The notes: a model not told the origin generated them from the sequence alone. A DNA stretch of 64,000 bases from Mayamaea pseudoterrestris (GCA_027923505.1 BROI01000030.1:62001-126000); one strand, 5' to 3'; shown: positions 50,101 to 63,260, counted from the first letter of the stretch. Numbers and translations are program-made.

Positions 50101-53100
50101 TCCCCTGAGACACTAGCCAGGCATACCATCTTGTAGCGCAGCCTGAATATTGATGTTGGCACCATTCTGGTGTCATTTGAGTGTATACATGGCCTGCTTA
50201 GGGGCGTTTGAATGTCACGGCATCGGCAGGCTGAGACTGGTGACAAGTTGTCACCAATATCATTGCCGTCCCCTGAGACACTAGCCAGGCATACCAGCTT
50301 GTAGCGCAGCCTGAATAATGATGTTGGCACCATTCTGGTGTCATTTGGGTGTATACATGGCCTGCTGTAGGGGCGTTTGAATGTCACGGCATCTGCGGGC
50401 TGAGACTGGTGACAAGTTGTCACCAATATCATTGCCGTCCCCTGAGACACTAGCCAGGCATACCATCTTGTAGCGCAGCCTGAATAATGATGTTGGCACC
50501 ATTCTGGTGTCATTTGGGCGCATACAGGCCTCTGTAGGGGCGTTGAATGTCACGGCATCTGCAGGCTGAGACTGGTGACAAGTTGTCACCAATACATTGC
50601 CGTCCCCTGAGACACTAGCCAGGCATACCATCTTGTAGCGCAGCCTGAATAATGATGTTGGCACCATTCTGGTGTAATTTGGGTGTATACATGGCCTGCT
50701 GAAGGGCGTTTGAATGTCACGGCATCTGCAGGCTGAGACTGGTGACAAGTTGTCACCAATATCATTGCCGTCCCCTGAGACACTAGCCAGGCATACCATC
50801 TTGTAGCGCAGCCTGAATAATGATGTTGGCACCATTCTGGTGTATTTTGGGCACATACAGGGCCTGCTGTAGGGGCGTTTGAATGTCACGGCATCTGCAG
50901 GCTGAGACTGGTGACAAGTTGTCACCAATATCATTGCCATCCCCTGAGACACTAGCCAGGCATACCGTCTTGTAGCTCAGCCTGTATAATGATGTTGGCA
51001 CCATTCTGGTGTCATTTGGGTGTATACATGGCCTGCTGTAGGGGCGTTTGAATGTCACGGCATCCGCGGGCTGAGACTGGTGACAAGTTGTCACCAAATT
51101 CATTGCCGTCCCCGAGACACTAGCCAGGCATACCATCTTGTAGCGCAGCCTGAATAATGATGTTGGCACCAATCTGGTGTCATTTGGGTGTATACATGGC
51201 CTGCTGTAGGGGCGTTTGAATGTCACGGCATCTGCAGGCTGAGACTGGTGACAAGTTGTCACCAATAACATTGCCGTCCCCGAGACACTAGCCAGGCATA
51301 CCATTGTAGCGCAGCCTGAATAATGATGTTGGCACCATTCTGGCGTATTTGGGTGTACCTACAGGGACTGCTGTAGGGGCATTTGAATGTCACGGCATCT
51401 GCGGGCTGAGACTGGTGACAAGTTGTCACCAATATCATTACCGACCCTGAGACACTAGCCAGGCATACCATCTTGTAGCGCAGCCTGAATAATGATGTTG
51501 GCACCATTCTGGTGATATTTGGTTGTATATATGGCCTGCTGTAGGGCGTTTGAATGTCACGGCATCTGCAGGCTGAGACTGGTGACAAGTTGTCACCAAT
51601 ATCATTGCCGTCCCCTGAGACACTAGCCAGGCATACCATCTTGTTGCGCAGCCTGAATAATGATGTTGGCACCATTCTGGTGTTATTTGGTTGTATACAT
51701 GGCCTGCTTAGGGGCGTTGAATGTCACGGCATCTGCAGGCTGAGACTGGTGACAAGTTGTCACCAATATCATTGCCGTCCCCTGAGACACTAGCCAGGCA
51801 TACCATTGTAGCGCAGCCTGAATAATGATGTTGGCACCTCTGGTGTCATTTGGTGTAACAGGGCCTGCTGTAGGCGTTTGAATGTCACGGCATCTGCAGG
51901 CTGAGACTGGTGACAAGTTGTCACCAATATCATTGCCGTCCCCTGAGACACTAGCCAGGCATACCATCTTGTAGCGCAGCCTGAATAATGATGTTGGCAC
52001 CATTCTGGTGTTATTTGGGTGTTTAGATGGCCTGCTGTAGGGGCGTTTGAATGTCACGGCATCTGCAGGCTGAGACTGGTGACAAGTTGTCATGAATATC
52101 ATTGCCGTCCCCTGAGACACTGCCAGGCATACCATCTTGTAGCGCAGCCTGAATAATGATGTTGGCACCATTCTGGTGTCATTTGGGTGCACTACAGGGC
52201 CTGCTGTAGGGGCGTTTGAATGTCACGGCATCTGCAGGCTGAGACTGGTGACAAGTTGTCACCAATATCATTGCCGTCCCCTGAGACACTAGCCAGGCAT
52301 ACCATTTGTAGCGCAGCCTGAATAATGATGTTGGCACCATTCTGGTGACATTTGGGCGTAACTGGCCTGCTGTAGGGCGTTTAAATGTCACGGCATCTGC
52401 AGGCTGAGACTGGTGACAAGTTGTCACCAATATCATTGCCGTCCCCTGAGACACTAGCCAGGCATACCATCTTGTAGCGCAGCCTGAATAATGATGTTGG
52501 CACCATTCTGGTGTCATTTGGGTGCATACATGGCCTGCGTAGGGCGTTTGAATGTCACGGCATCTGCGGGCTGAGACTGGTGACAAGTTGTCACCAATAT
52601 CATTGCCGCCCCCCGAGACACTAGCCAGGCATACCATCTTGTAGCGCAGCCTGAATAATGATGTTGGCACCATTCTGGTGTCATTTGGGGTAATACATGG
52701 CCTGCTGTAGGGCTTTGAATGTCCCGGCATCTGCAGGCTGAGACTGGTGACAAGTTGTCACCAATATCATTGCCGTCCCCTGAGACACTAGCCAGGCATA
52801 CCATCTTGTTGCGCAGCCTGAATAATATGTTTGCACCATCTGGTGTCATTTGGGTGTACTACAGGGCCTGCTGTAGGGGCGTTTGAATGTCACGGCATCT
52901 GCAGGCTGAGACTGGTGACAAGTTGTCACCAATATCATTGCTGTCCCCTGAGACACTAGCCAGGCATACCATCTGTTGCGCAGCCTGAAAATGATGTTGG
53001 CACCATTCTGGTGTCATTAGGGCGTATACATGGCTTGCTGTAGGGGCGTTTGAATGTCACGGCATCTGCGGGCTGAGACTGGTGACAAGTTGTCACCAAT

Positions 53101-53480
53101 ATCATTGCCGTCCCCTGAGACACTAGCCAGGCATACCATCTTGTTGCGCAGCCTGAATAATGATGTTGGCACCATTCTGGTGTCATTTGGGTGTAAATGG
53201 CCTGCTGTAGGGGCGTTGATGTCACGGCATCTGCAGGCTGAGACTGGTGACAAGTTGTCACCCATGCCGTCCCCGAGACACTAGCCAGGCATACCATCTT
53301 GTAGCGCAGCCTGAATAATGATGTTGGCACCATTCTGGTGTCATTTGGGCATACAGGGCCTGCTGTAGGGGCGTTTGAATGTCACGGCATCTGCAGGCTA
53401 GACTGGTGACAAGTTGTCACCAATATCATTGCCGTCCCCGAGACACCAGCCAGGCATACCATCTTGTAGCGCAGCCTGAA
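47171..53480. repeat. B units with scattered small deletions
   Basis: Unit order is regular but most units are missing one to several bases, mainly in the GGCCTGCTGTAGGGGCGTTT segment and in GTCCCCTGAGACACTAG. Several successive units near 47.0-48.2 kb are 168 bp or otherwise a multiple of three, which produces one uninterrupted minus-strand frame of 387 codons. It has no other sign of being a gene. Confidence 0.85.
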
Positions 53481-56400
53481 TAATGATGTTGGCACCATCT
53501 GGTGTCATTTGGGGCACACATGGCCTGCGTAGCGGAATGTCACGGCATCTGCAGCTGAGACTGGTGACAAGTTGTCACCAAACATTGCCGCCCCGAGACA
53601 CCCAGGCACCATCTTGTAGCGCAGCGAATAATGATGTTGGCACCATTCTGGTGTATTTGGGCACCTACAGGCTGCTGTAGGGCGCTTGAATGTCACGGCA
53701 TCTGAGGCTGAGACTGGTGACAAGTTGTCACCAATATCATTGCCGCCCCGAGACACCGCAGGCATACCATTGTAGCGCAGTGAAAAATGATGTTGGCACC
53801 ATTCTGGTGTCAATTGGGTGTACCTACAGGGCCTGCTGTAGGGGCGCTTGAATGTCCGGCATCTGCAGGCTGAGACTGGTGACAAGTTGTCACCAATACA
53901 TTGCCGTCCCCGAGACACAGCCAGGCCTACCACTGTAGCGCAGCCCGAATAATGATGTTGGCACCATTCTGGTGTCATTTGGGTGTATACATGGCTGCGG
54001 GGCGTTTGAATGTCACGGCATCTGCAGGCTGAGACTGGTGACAAGTTGTCACCAATATCATTGCCGTCCCCGAGACACCAGCCAGGCCACCATCGTAGCG
54101 CAGCCTGAATAATGATGTTGGCACCATTCTGGTGTCATTTTGGTGTAACATGGCTCTGTGGCTTTGAATGTCACGGCATCTGCAGGCTGAGACGGACAAG
54201 TTGTCACCAATATCATTGCCGCCCCCTGAGACACCCAGGCATACCATCTTGTAGCGCAGCCTGAATAATGATGTTGGCACCATTCTGGTGTCAGGAGACG
54301 GTGACAAGTGTCACCAATATCATGCCGTCCCCTGAGACACTAGCCAGGCATACATTTGTAGCGCAGCCTGAATAATGATGTTGGCACCATTCTGGTGTCA
54401 TTTGGGTGCCACTGGCTGCTGTAGGGGCGAATGTCCGGCAGCAGGTGAGACTGGTGACAAGTTGTCACCAATATCATTGCCGTCCCCGAGACACTAGCCA
54501 GGCATACCATCTTAGCAGTGAAATGATGCGGAATCGGAACATGTGGGGCGTTTGAATGTCACAGATCGCGTGGCTGGAGAGTGACAAGTTGTCACCACCG
54601 TCCCCCGGAACACGCAACTGTAGCGCAGCTCGAAAATGATGTTGGACGGTCATGGGAGTTAGGGCGTTGAATGTCACGGCATCTGGGGGACGAGCACCAT
54701 TGCCCCGAGACAAGCCAGGCATACCATTGTTGCGCAGCCTGAAAATGATGTTGGCACCATCGGTGTTTTGGGTGTATACATGGCCTGGGGGCTTTGAATG
54801 TCACGGCTCGCAGGTGAGACTGTGACAAGTTGTCACCAATATCATTGCCGTCCCCTGAGACACTAGCCAGGCATACCTCTTGTAGCGCAGCTGAATAAGT
54901 GGCCGGTGTATTTGGGCGCCCACGGCTGCGTTGAATGTCACGGCATCTGCAGGCTGAGACTGGTGACAAGTTGTCACCAATATCATTGCCGCCCCTGAGA
55001 CACCAGCCAGGCATACATCTTGTAGCGCAGCCTGAATAATGATGTTGGCACCATTCTGGTGTCATTTGGGTGAAACAGGCCGCTGTAGGGGCGTTTGAAT
55101 GTCACGGCATCTGCAGGGAGAGGTGACAAGTTGTCACCAATATCATTGCCCCCCGAACAGCAGGATACCATTGTAGCGCAGCCTGAATAATATGTTGGCA
55201 CCATTGGGAGGGGGAATGTCTTGGCATAGAGAGGAGGACAAGCTGTCATTTTGTCCCCCGAGACACTAGCCAGTATACCATTAGCGCAGCTGATTGATGT
55301 TGGCACCAATCTGGTGTCATTTGGGCATATTCATGGCTGCTGTAGGGGGTTTGAATGTCACGGCATCTCGCAGAGCGAGACGTGACAAGTTGTCACCAAT
55401 ATCATTGCCGTCCCGAGACAAAGCAGGTATAGTTGGCAGCGAATAATGATGTTGGCACCATTCTGGTTCATTTGGTAACATGGCCTTGTGGCGTTTGAAT
55501 GTCACGGATCTGCAGGAGACTGGTGACAAGTTGTCACCAATATCATTGCCGTCTCCCTGAGACACAGCCAGGCAACCATCTTTAGCGCAGCCTGAATAAT
55601 GATGTTGGACCATTCGGTGTCATTTGGGTAGCAGGCTGCAGGGGGTTTGAATGTCACGGACGCAGGAGACTGTGACAAGTTGTCACCAATATCATTGCTG
55701 TCCCCGAGACACAGCCAGGCATACCACTTGTAGCGCAGCAAATGTTGGTAGGTTGACGGTGAGAGGGACAAGTTGCACCAAGATAGCCAGAGAACTAGCC
55801 AGGCATACCATTGTAGCGCAGCGAAAGTGGCATTGGTCATGGGTGTTAAGGGGGGGCTTGAATGTACGGATCTGAGGTGAGACTGGTGACAATTGTCACC
55901 AATATCATTGCGTCCTGAGACACCAGCCAGGATACCATTGTAGCGCAGCCTGAAAATGATGTTGGCACCATTCTGGTGTCATTTGGGCGTACCTACAGGG
56001 CCTGCTGTAGGGGGAATGTCACGGATCTGGTGAGATGGACAAGGTCACCAAATACAGCCCCTAGACACCCTACCTTTAGAATGGAAGGACAAAGGGGATA
56101 GGCATGCAGGAATGCCCCGAGACAGCAAATTTCAACAGGAACAATGTTGTACGAGGGCAGCGGGTGTAAGTTGTCACCAAAGAAAGACATGTAGTGTAGC
56201 CTGAATAATGTGGACATTGGTTTTTGGCGTAACATGGTGTGGGGGTGCTTTGAATGTCATGTGTAGAGAGTGACAAGTTGTCGCCAAAACGTCCCAGAGA
56301 GCGAATTGATGTTGGACCATTGGTGTTTTTGGTATACAGGTGTGAACAGGAGAGGGAAAGTTGCGAGACACAGCAGGCTACATTGTAGCTCAGCCCTGAA

Positions 56401-57900
56401 TGGTTTGCAAGTAGGCACCATCGGTAGATAATGTCCCCGACGGAAAATGTTGGCAGCTGAAAAATGAGTGGACATTCTGGTTCATTTGTGCTACAGGGTG
56501 TCGTGGTGAGACAAAGTCACCAAAACGTCCTGAGACATAGCAGGCCTACCATCTTGGAGCGCAGCTGTATAATGATGTTGGCACCATTCTGGTGTATTTG
56601 GGTATATACACGTAGGGGGTGTTCTGAATGTAGCTTGCGGCTCGAGACGTGACAAGTTGTCACCAAATATTCCATCCCCGAAGACACCAGCAGGCCTACC
56701 ATCTTGTAGCGCAGCTGAATAGATGTAGGGAATTGTGTTTTTGTGCACCTACAGGGTGTGTGGCGTTTGAATGTCACGGATGCGGAGGTGAGTTGTCACC
56801 AATTGGTCCCAGACACAGCAGGCTACCATCTTGTAGGCAGCGAATAAGAGTGGCGTGTCATGGACATACAGGGGGGGGTGAATGTCACGCATCTGGGGTG
56901 AGACTGGTGACAAGTTGTCACCAATACATTGCGCCGAGAAGACATTTGTGCCAGCCTGAAAAATGATGTTGGCACCTTCAGGGGTGTGCGGGGGAATGTC
57001 ACGCATAGGCTACGGTGACGTTGTCACCCGAGACAAGGCATACATCTGTAGCGCAGCCTAAATGTGTTGAAGGTGTAGAAAGTGGGGCGTTGAATGTCAC
57101 GGCATTGCAGGGAGAGTCAAGTTGTCACCAATACTTCGTGAGACAAGGGACCTGTGCGCAGCCTGATAATATGTTGGCACATTCTGGTGGGATTTTGGTG
57201 TACCTACATGGCTGGGAGGTGTTGAATGTCACGGCATCTGCAGGTGGACGGGTGACAAGTTGTCACCAATATCATTGCCGTCCCCCGAGACACAGCCAGG
57301 CATACCATCTTGCGCAGCCTGAAAATGATGTTGGCACCATTCGGTGTCATTTGGTGTACACAGGCTGCTGTAGGGGCTGAATGTCACGGCATCTCAGGTG
57401 AGACTGGTGACAAGTTGTCACCAATATCATTGCCGTCCCTGAGACACTAGCCAGGCATACCATGTTGCGCAGCTGAATAAGATGTTGGCACCATTCTGGT
57501 GTCATTTGGGTGTATACATGGCCTGTGTAGGGCGTTTGAATGTCACGGATCTGAGGTGAGACGGTGACAAGTTGTCACCAATATCATTACCGTCCCCTGA
57601 GACACCAGCAGGCATACATCTGTAGCGCAGCCTGAATAATGATGTTGGCACCATTCTGGTGTATTGGGGTAATGGCCTGCTGTAGGTGTCGGATGAGGTT
57701 GAACTCCCCGACAAGCCAGGCATACATCTTGTAGCGCAGCCTGAATAATGATGTTGGCACCATTCTGGTGTCATTTGGGTGTATACATGGCCTGCTGTAG
57801 GGGCGATGTCACGATCTGCAGGCTGAGACTGGTGACAAGTTGTCACCAATATCATTGCCGTCCCCCGAGACAAGCAGGCATACCATCTTGTTGCGCAGCC
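53481..57900. repeat. Most degraded zone of B array
   Basis: Units shrink to roughly 100-150 bp. What survives best are TGACAAGTTGTCACCAAT, ATCATTGCC, TAGCGCAGCCTGAA and ATGATGTTGGCACCATTC. Between about 55,700 and 57,100 only short words are left. Losses are overwhelmingly deletions, with few substitutions in the words that remain. That is unusual for ordinary neutral decay and typical of a low-quality consensus across mis-stacked repeat reads. No inserted element is recognisable. Confidence 0.8.
56065..56165. other. About 100 bp without clear satellite match
   Basis: From about CTACCTTTAGAATGGAAGG to GAGGGCAGCGGGTGTAAG the sequence does not align to B apart from a central CCCCGAGACAGC. It contains the local inverted words GCATGC and CCTTTAGAATGGAAGG. 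Either a small foreign or unique insert or a heavily corrupted unit. Too short to classify. Confidence 0.45.
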
Positions 57901-59220
57901 TGAATAATGATGTTGGCACCATTCTGGTGTCATTTGGTGTATACATGGCCTGCTGTAGGGGCATTTGAATGTCACGGCATCTGCGGGCTGAGACTAATGA
58001 CAAGTTGTCACCAATATCATTGCCATCCCCTGAGACACTAGCTAGGCATACCATCTTGTAGCGTAGCCTGAATAATGATGTTGGCACCATTCTGGTGTCA
58101 TTTGGGTGCACCCGGCCTGCTGTAGGGGCGTTTGAATGTCACGGATCTGCGGCTGAGACTGGGACAAGTTGTCACCAAACATTCCGTCCCCTGAGACACT
58201 AGCCAGGCATACCACTTGTAGCGCAGCCTGAATAATGATGTTGGCACCATTCTGGTGTCATTTGGGTGTATACATGGCCTGCTGTAGGGGCGTTTGAATG
58301 TCACGGCATCTGCAGGCTGAGACTGGTGACAAGTTGTCACCAATATCATTGCGCCCCTGAGACACTGCCAGGCATACCATCTGTAGCGCAGCCTGAATAA
58401 TGATGTTGGCACCATTCTGGTGTCATTGGGTGTATACATGGCCGGGGCGTGAATGTCACGGCATCTGCAGGCGAGACTGGTGACAAGTTGTCACCAATAT
58501 CATCCGTCCCCGAGACACAGCCAGGCATACCATCTTGTTGCTCTGCCTGAATAATGATGTTGGCACCATTCTGGTGTCATTTTGGTGTAACAGGGCTGCC
58601 GTAGGGCGTTTGAATGTCACGGCATCTGCAGGCTGAGACTGGTGACAAGTTGTCACCAATATCATTGCCGCCCTGAGACACAGCCAGGCATACCAGCTTG
58701 TAGCGCAGCCTGAATAATGATGTTGGCACCATTCTTGTGTCATTTGGGCGTATACATGGCCTGCTGTAAGGGCGTTTGAAAGTCACGGCATCTGAAGGCC
58801 GAGACTGGTGACAAGTTGTCACCAAATCATTGCCGTCCCCTGAGACACAGCAGGCATACCATCTGTAGCGCAGCCTGAATAAGATGGGCACCTTGGTGTC
58901 ATTGGGTGTATAATGGCCTGTTGTAGGGGCGTTTAAATGTCACGGCATCTGCGGGCTGAGACTGGTGACAAGTTGTCACCAATATCATTGCTGTCCCCGA
59001 GACAGCAGCATACCATGTAGCGCAGCCTGAATAATGATGTTGGCACCATTCTGGTGTCATTGGGTTGTACTACATGGCCTGCGTAGGGGCTTTGAATGTC
59101 ACGGCATCTGCAGGCTGAGACTGGTGACAAGTTGTCACCAATATCATTGCCGTCCCCGAGACACTAGCCAGGCATACCATCTGTAGCGCAGCCTGAATAA
59201 TGATGTTGGCACCATTCTGG
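57901..59220. repeat. B units recovering from the degraded zone
   Basis: Near-normal units alternate with shortened ones. The GGCCTGCTGTAGGGGCG segment is again the part most often damaged (for example GGCCGGGGCGTGAATG near 58,440). The 19-bp dyad is complete in most units. Confidence 0.82.
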
Positions 59221-62200
59221 TGTCATTTGGGGTATACATGGCCTGCTGTAGGCGTTTGAATGTCACGGCATCTGCAGGCTGAGACTGGTGACAAGTTGTC
59301 ACCAATATCATTGCCTCCCCCGAGACACTAGCCAGGCATACCATCTTGTAGCGCAGCCTGAATAATGATGCTGGCACCATTCTGGCGTCATTTGGGTGCA
59401 TACAGGGCCTGCTGTAGGGGCGTTTGAATGTCACGGCATCTGCAGGCTGAGACTGGTGACAAGTTGTCACCAATATCATTGCCGTCCCCTGAGACACTAG
59501 CCAGGCATACCATCTTGTAGCGCAGCCTGAATAATGATGTTGGCACCATTCTGGTGTCATTTGGGTGTATACATGGCCTGCTGTAGGGGCGTTTGAATGT
59601 CACGGCATCTGCAGGCTTAGACTGGTGACAAGTTGTCACCAATATCATTGCCATCTCCTGAGACACTAGCCAGGCATACCATCTTGTAGCGCAGCCTGTA
59701 TAATGATGTTGGCACCATTCTGGTGTCATTTGGGGGTATACATGGCCTGCTGTAGGGGCGTTTGAGTGTCACGGCATCTGCAGGCTGAGACTGGTGACAA
59801 GTTGTCACCAATATCATTGCCGTCCCCTGAGACACTAGCCAGGCATACCATCTTGTAGCGCAGCCTGAATAATGATGTTGGCACCATTCTGGTGTCATTT
59901 GGGGCACCTACAGGGCCTGCTGTAGGGCGTTTGAATGTCACGGCATCTGCAGGCTGAGACTGGTGACAAGTTGTCACCAATATCATTGCCGTCCCCTGAG
60001 ACACTAGCCAGGCATACCATCTTGTAGCGCAGCCTGAATAATGATGTTGGCACCATTCTGGTGTCATTTGGGCGCATACATGGCCTGCTGTAGGGCGTTT
60101 GAATGTCACGGCATCTGCAGGCTGAGACTGGTGACAAGTTGTCACCAATATCATTGCCGTCCCCTGAGACACTAGCCAGGCATACCATCTTGTAGCGCAG
60201 CCTGAATAATGATGTTGGCACCATTCTGGTGTCATTTGGGTGTGTACATGGCCTGCTGTAGGGGCGTTTGAATGTCACGGCATCTGCAGGCTGAGACTGG
60301 TGACAAGTTGTCACCAATATCATTGCCGTCCCCTGAGACACTAGCCAGGCATACCATCTTGTTGCGCAGCCTGAATAATGATGTTGGCACCATTCTGGTG
60401 TCATTTGGGTGTATACATGGCCTGCTGTAAGGGCGTTTGAATGTCACGGCATCTGCAGGCTGAGACTGGTGACAAGTTGTCACCAATATCATTGCCGTCC
60501 CCTGAGACACTAGCCAGGCATACCATCTTGTAGCGCAGCCTGAATAATGATGTTGGCACCATTCTGGTGTCATTTGGGTGTATACATGGCCTGCTGTAGG
60601 GGCGTTTGAATGTCACGGCATCTGCGGGCTGCGATTGGTGACAAGTTGTCACCAATATCATTGCCATCCCCTGAGACACTAACCAGGCATACCATCTTGT
60701 AGCGCAGCCTGACTAATGATGTTGGCACCATTCTGGTGTCATTTGGGTGTATACATGGCCTGCTGTAGGGTCGTTTGAATGTCATGGCATCTGCAGGCTA
60801 AAACTGGTGACAAGTTGTCACCAATATCATTGCCGTCCCCTGAGACACTAGCCAGGCATACCATCTTGTAGCGCAGCCTGAATAATGATGTTGGCACCAT
60901 TCTGGTGTCATTTGGGTGTATACATGGCCTGCTGTAGGGGCGTTTGAATGTCACGGCATCTGCAGGCTGAGACTGGTGACAAGTTGTCACCAATATCATT
61001 GCCGTCCCCAAGACACTAGCCAGGCATATCATCTTGTAGCGCAGCCTGAATAATGATGTTGGCACCATTCTGGTGTCATTTGGGTGTATACATGGCCTGC
61101 TGTAGGGGCGTTTTATGTCACGGCATCTGCAGGCTGAGACTGGTGACAGGTTGTCACCAATATCATTGCCGTCCCCTGAGACACTAGCCAGGCATACCAT
61201 CTTGTAGCTCAGCCTGAATAATGATGTTGGCACCATTCTGGTGTGCTTTGGGCGCCTGCAACACGTGGCGTAGGCGATTTTGAATGTCACGGCATCTGCG
61301 GGCTGAGACTGGTGACAAGTTGTCACCAAATTCATTGCCGTCCCCTTAGACACTAGCCAGGCATACCATCTTGTAGCGCAGCCTGAATAATGATGTTGGC
61401 ACCATTCTGGTGTCATTTGGGTGTATACATGGCCTGCTGTAGGGGCGTTTGAATGTCACGGCATCTGCAGGCTGAGACTGGTGACAAGTTGTCACCAATA
61501 TCATTGCCGTCCCCTGAGACACTAGCCAGGCATACCATCTTGTAGCGCAGCCTGAATAATGATGTTGGCACCATTCTGGTGTCATTTGGGGTATACATGG
61601 CCTGCTGTAGGGGCGTTTGAATGTCACGGCATCTGCAGGCTGAGACTGGTGACAAGTTGTCACCAATATCATTGCCGTCCCCTGAGACACTAGCCAGGCA
61701 TACCATCTTGTTGCGCAGCCTGAATAATGATGTTGGCACCATTCTGGTGTCATTTGGGTGTATACATGGCCTGCTGTAGGTGTTTGAATGTCACGGCATC
61801 TGCAGGCTGAGACTGGTGACAAGTTGTCACCAATATCATTGCTGTCCCCTGAGACACTAGCCAGGCATACCATCTTGTAGCGCAGCCTGAATAATGATGT
61901 TGGCACCATTCTGGTGTCATTTGGGTGTATACAGGGCCTGCTGTAGGGGCGGTTGAATGTCACGGCATCTGCGGGCTGAGACTGGTGACAAGTTGTCACC
62001 AATATCATTGCCGTCCCCTGAGACACTAGCCAGGCATACCATCTTGTTGCGCAGCCTGAATAATGATGTTGGCACCATTCTGGTGTCATTTGGGTGTATA
62101 CATGGCCTGCTGTAGGGCGTTTGAATGTCACGGCATCTGCAGGCTGAGACTGGTGACAAGTTGTCACCAATATCATTGCCGTCCCCTGAGACACTAGCCA

Positions 62201-62740
62201 GGCATACCATCTTGTTGCGCAGCCTGAATAATGATGTTGGCACCATTCTGGTGTCATTTGGGTGCATACATGGCCTGCTGTAGGGGCGTTTGAATGTCAC
62301 GGCATCTGCAGGCTGAGACTGGTGACAAGTTGTCACCAATATCATTGCCGTCCCCTGAGACACTAGCCAGGCATACCATCTTGTAGCGCAGCCTGAATAA
62401 TGATGTTGGCACCATTCTGGTGTCATTTGGGTGTATACATGGCCTGCTGTAGGGGCGTTTGAATGTCACGGCATCTGCAGGCTGAGACTGGTGACAAGTT
62501 GTCACCAATATCATTGCCGTCCCCTGAGACACTAGCCAGGCATACCATCTTGTTGCGCAGCCTGAATAATGATGTTGGCACCATTCTGGTGTCATTTGGG
62601 TGTATAAAATGCCTGCTGTAGGGGCGTTTGAATGTCACGGCATCTGCAGGCTGAGACTGGTGACAAGTTGTCACCAATATCATTGCCGTCCCCTGAGACA
62701 CTAGCCAGGCATACCATCTTGTAGCGCAGCTTGAATAATA
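59221..62740. repeat. Clean B units, right arm
   Basis: About 21 units near 169 bp and close to the core consensus. Small private changes occur near 60,630-60,715 (GGGCTGCGATTGG, GACTAATGATG), 60,800 (GGCTAAAACTGG) and 61,240-61,275 (TGGGCGCCTGCAACACGTGG). Quality equals that of the core, so the degraded 53-58 kb zone is bracketed by good sequence. Confidence 0.92.
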
Positions 62741-63247
62741 ACGTTGGCACCAGTCTGGTGTAATTTGGGTCACCACAGGGCCTGCTGTAGGGGCGGTTGA
62801 ATGTCACAACATCTGCGGGCTGAGACTGGTGACAAGTTGTCACCAAATACATTGCCGCCCCCTGAGACACCAGTCAGGCAAACCAACTTGTAGCGCAGCC
62901 AGAATAAAATGTTGGCACCATTCGGGTGTATTGGGGTACCTACAGGGCCTGCTGTAGGGGCGTTGGAATGTCACGGCATCTGCGGGCTGAGACTGGTGTC
63001 AAGTTGTCACCAAATACATTGCCGTCCCCTGAGACACCAGTCCAGCAAACCATCTTGTAGCGCAGCCTGAAAATATGTTGGCACCATTCGGGTGTCATTT
63101 GGGTACATACAGGGCCTGCTGTGGGGGGTTGATGCCGGCACGCGCGAGTGGGACAAGTTGTCACCAAACAGCCATGCCCGAGGCACTAGCCACCCACCCT
63201 GTAGCGCACCCGAAAATGATGTTGGCACCATCTGGGTTTTGGGTAGC
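62741..63247. repeat. Diverged right edge of B array
   Basis: The last three units diverge progressively by substitutions as well as deletions: AATAATAACGTTGG near 62,725-62,740, CACAACATCTGCGGG near 62,805, ACACCAGTCAGGCAAACCAAC near 62,867, and GATGCCGGCACGCGCGAGTG near 63,131. Two neighbouring units share AACATTGCC-type changes and CCAGTC for CTAGCC, so they were copied together. Greater divergence at an array edge is the classical pattern for satellites. Confidence 0.85.
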
Positions 63248-63260
63248 GGCCAGGGGGTAT
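63241..63260. other. Right B-to-A satellite junction
   Basis: Family B ends around GGTTTTGGGTAG. Family A resumes with GGCCAGGG (63,248-63,255) then GGTATGGTGGTATGATTCC, with part of GGGGCATTGTAGTGG missing. The first A bases are the same 8 (GGCCAGGG) that end the left A block at 20,181-20,188, like a target-site duplication or a break at one preferred point. Confidence 0.8.

Larger units (their letters stand above)
20191..63247. repeat. Satellite family B array (169-bp monomer, about 255 units)
   Basis: A single-orientation tandem array of a 169-bp unit. In the core, unit starts (GTCATTTGGGTGTATACATG) are exactly 169 bp apart, for example 40,252 to 40,421. Ordered landmarks in a unit are: GTATAC palindrome, GCCTGCTGTAGGGGCGTTTG, GTCACGGCATCTGCAGGCTG, the 19-bp dyad, ATATCATTGCCGTCCCCTGA, GACACTAGCCAGGCATACCA, TCTTGTAGCGCAGCCTGAAT and AATGATGTTGGCACCATTCT. 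Frequent alternative states are GCGGGCTG, TTGTTGCGCAG, GCCATCC, GCTGTCC and CACCTACAGGGCTTGCTG. The minus strand is poor in stops, which gives overlapping apparent ORFs of about 113 codons at every unit; these are repeat artefacts. No transposon, gene or RNA is embedded. I do not recognise the family. Confidence 0.97.

Noticed and set aside
20191-63247. CRISPR array (regular repeats)
   Set aside because: The whole 169-bp unit repeats with no distinct spacers, and the period is far too long for repeat-spacer units.
20181-63255. Transposable element carrying the B array
   Set aside because: No terminal inverted repeats, long terminal repeats, poly-A tract or transposase-like reading frame is seen at either junction. 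The 8-bp GGCCAGGG on both sides is the only insertion-like sign, and it could be chance phase agreement.
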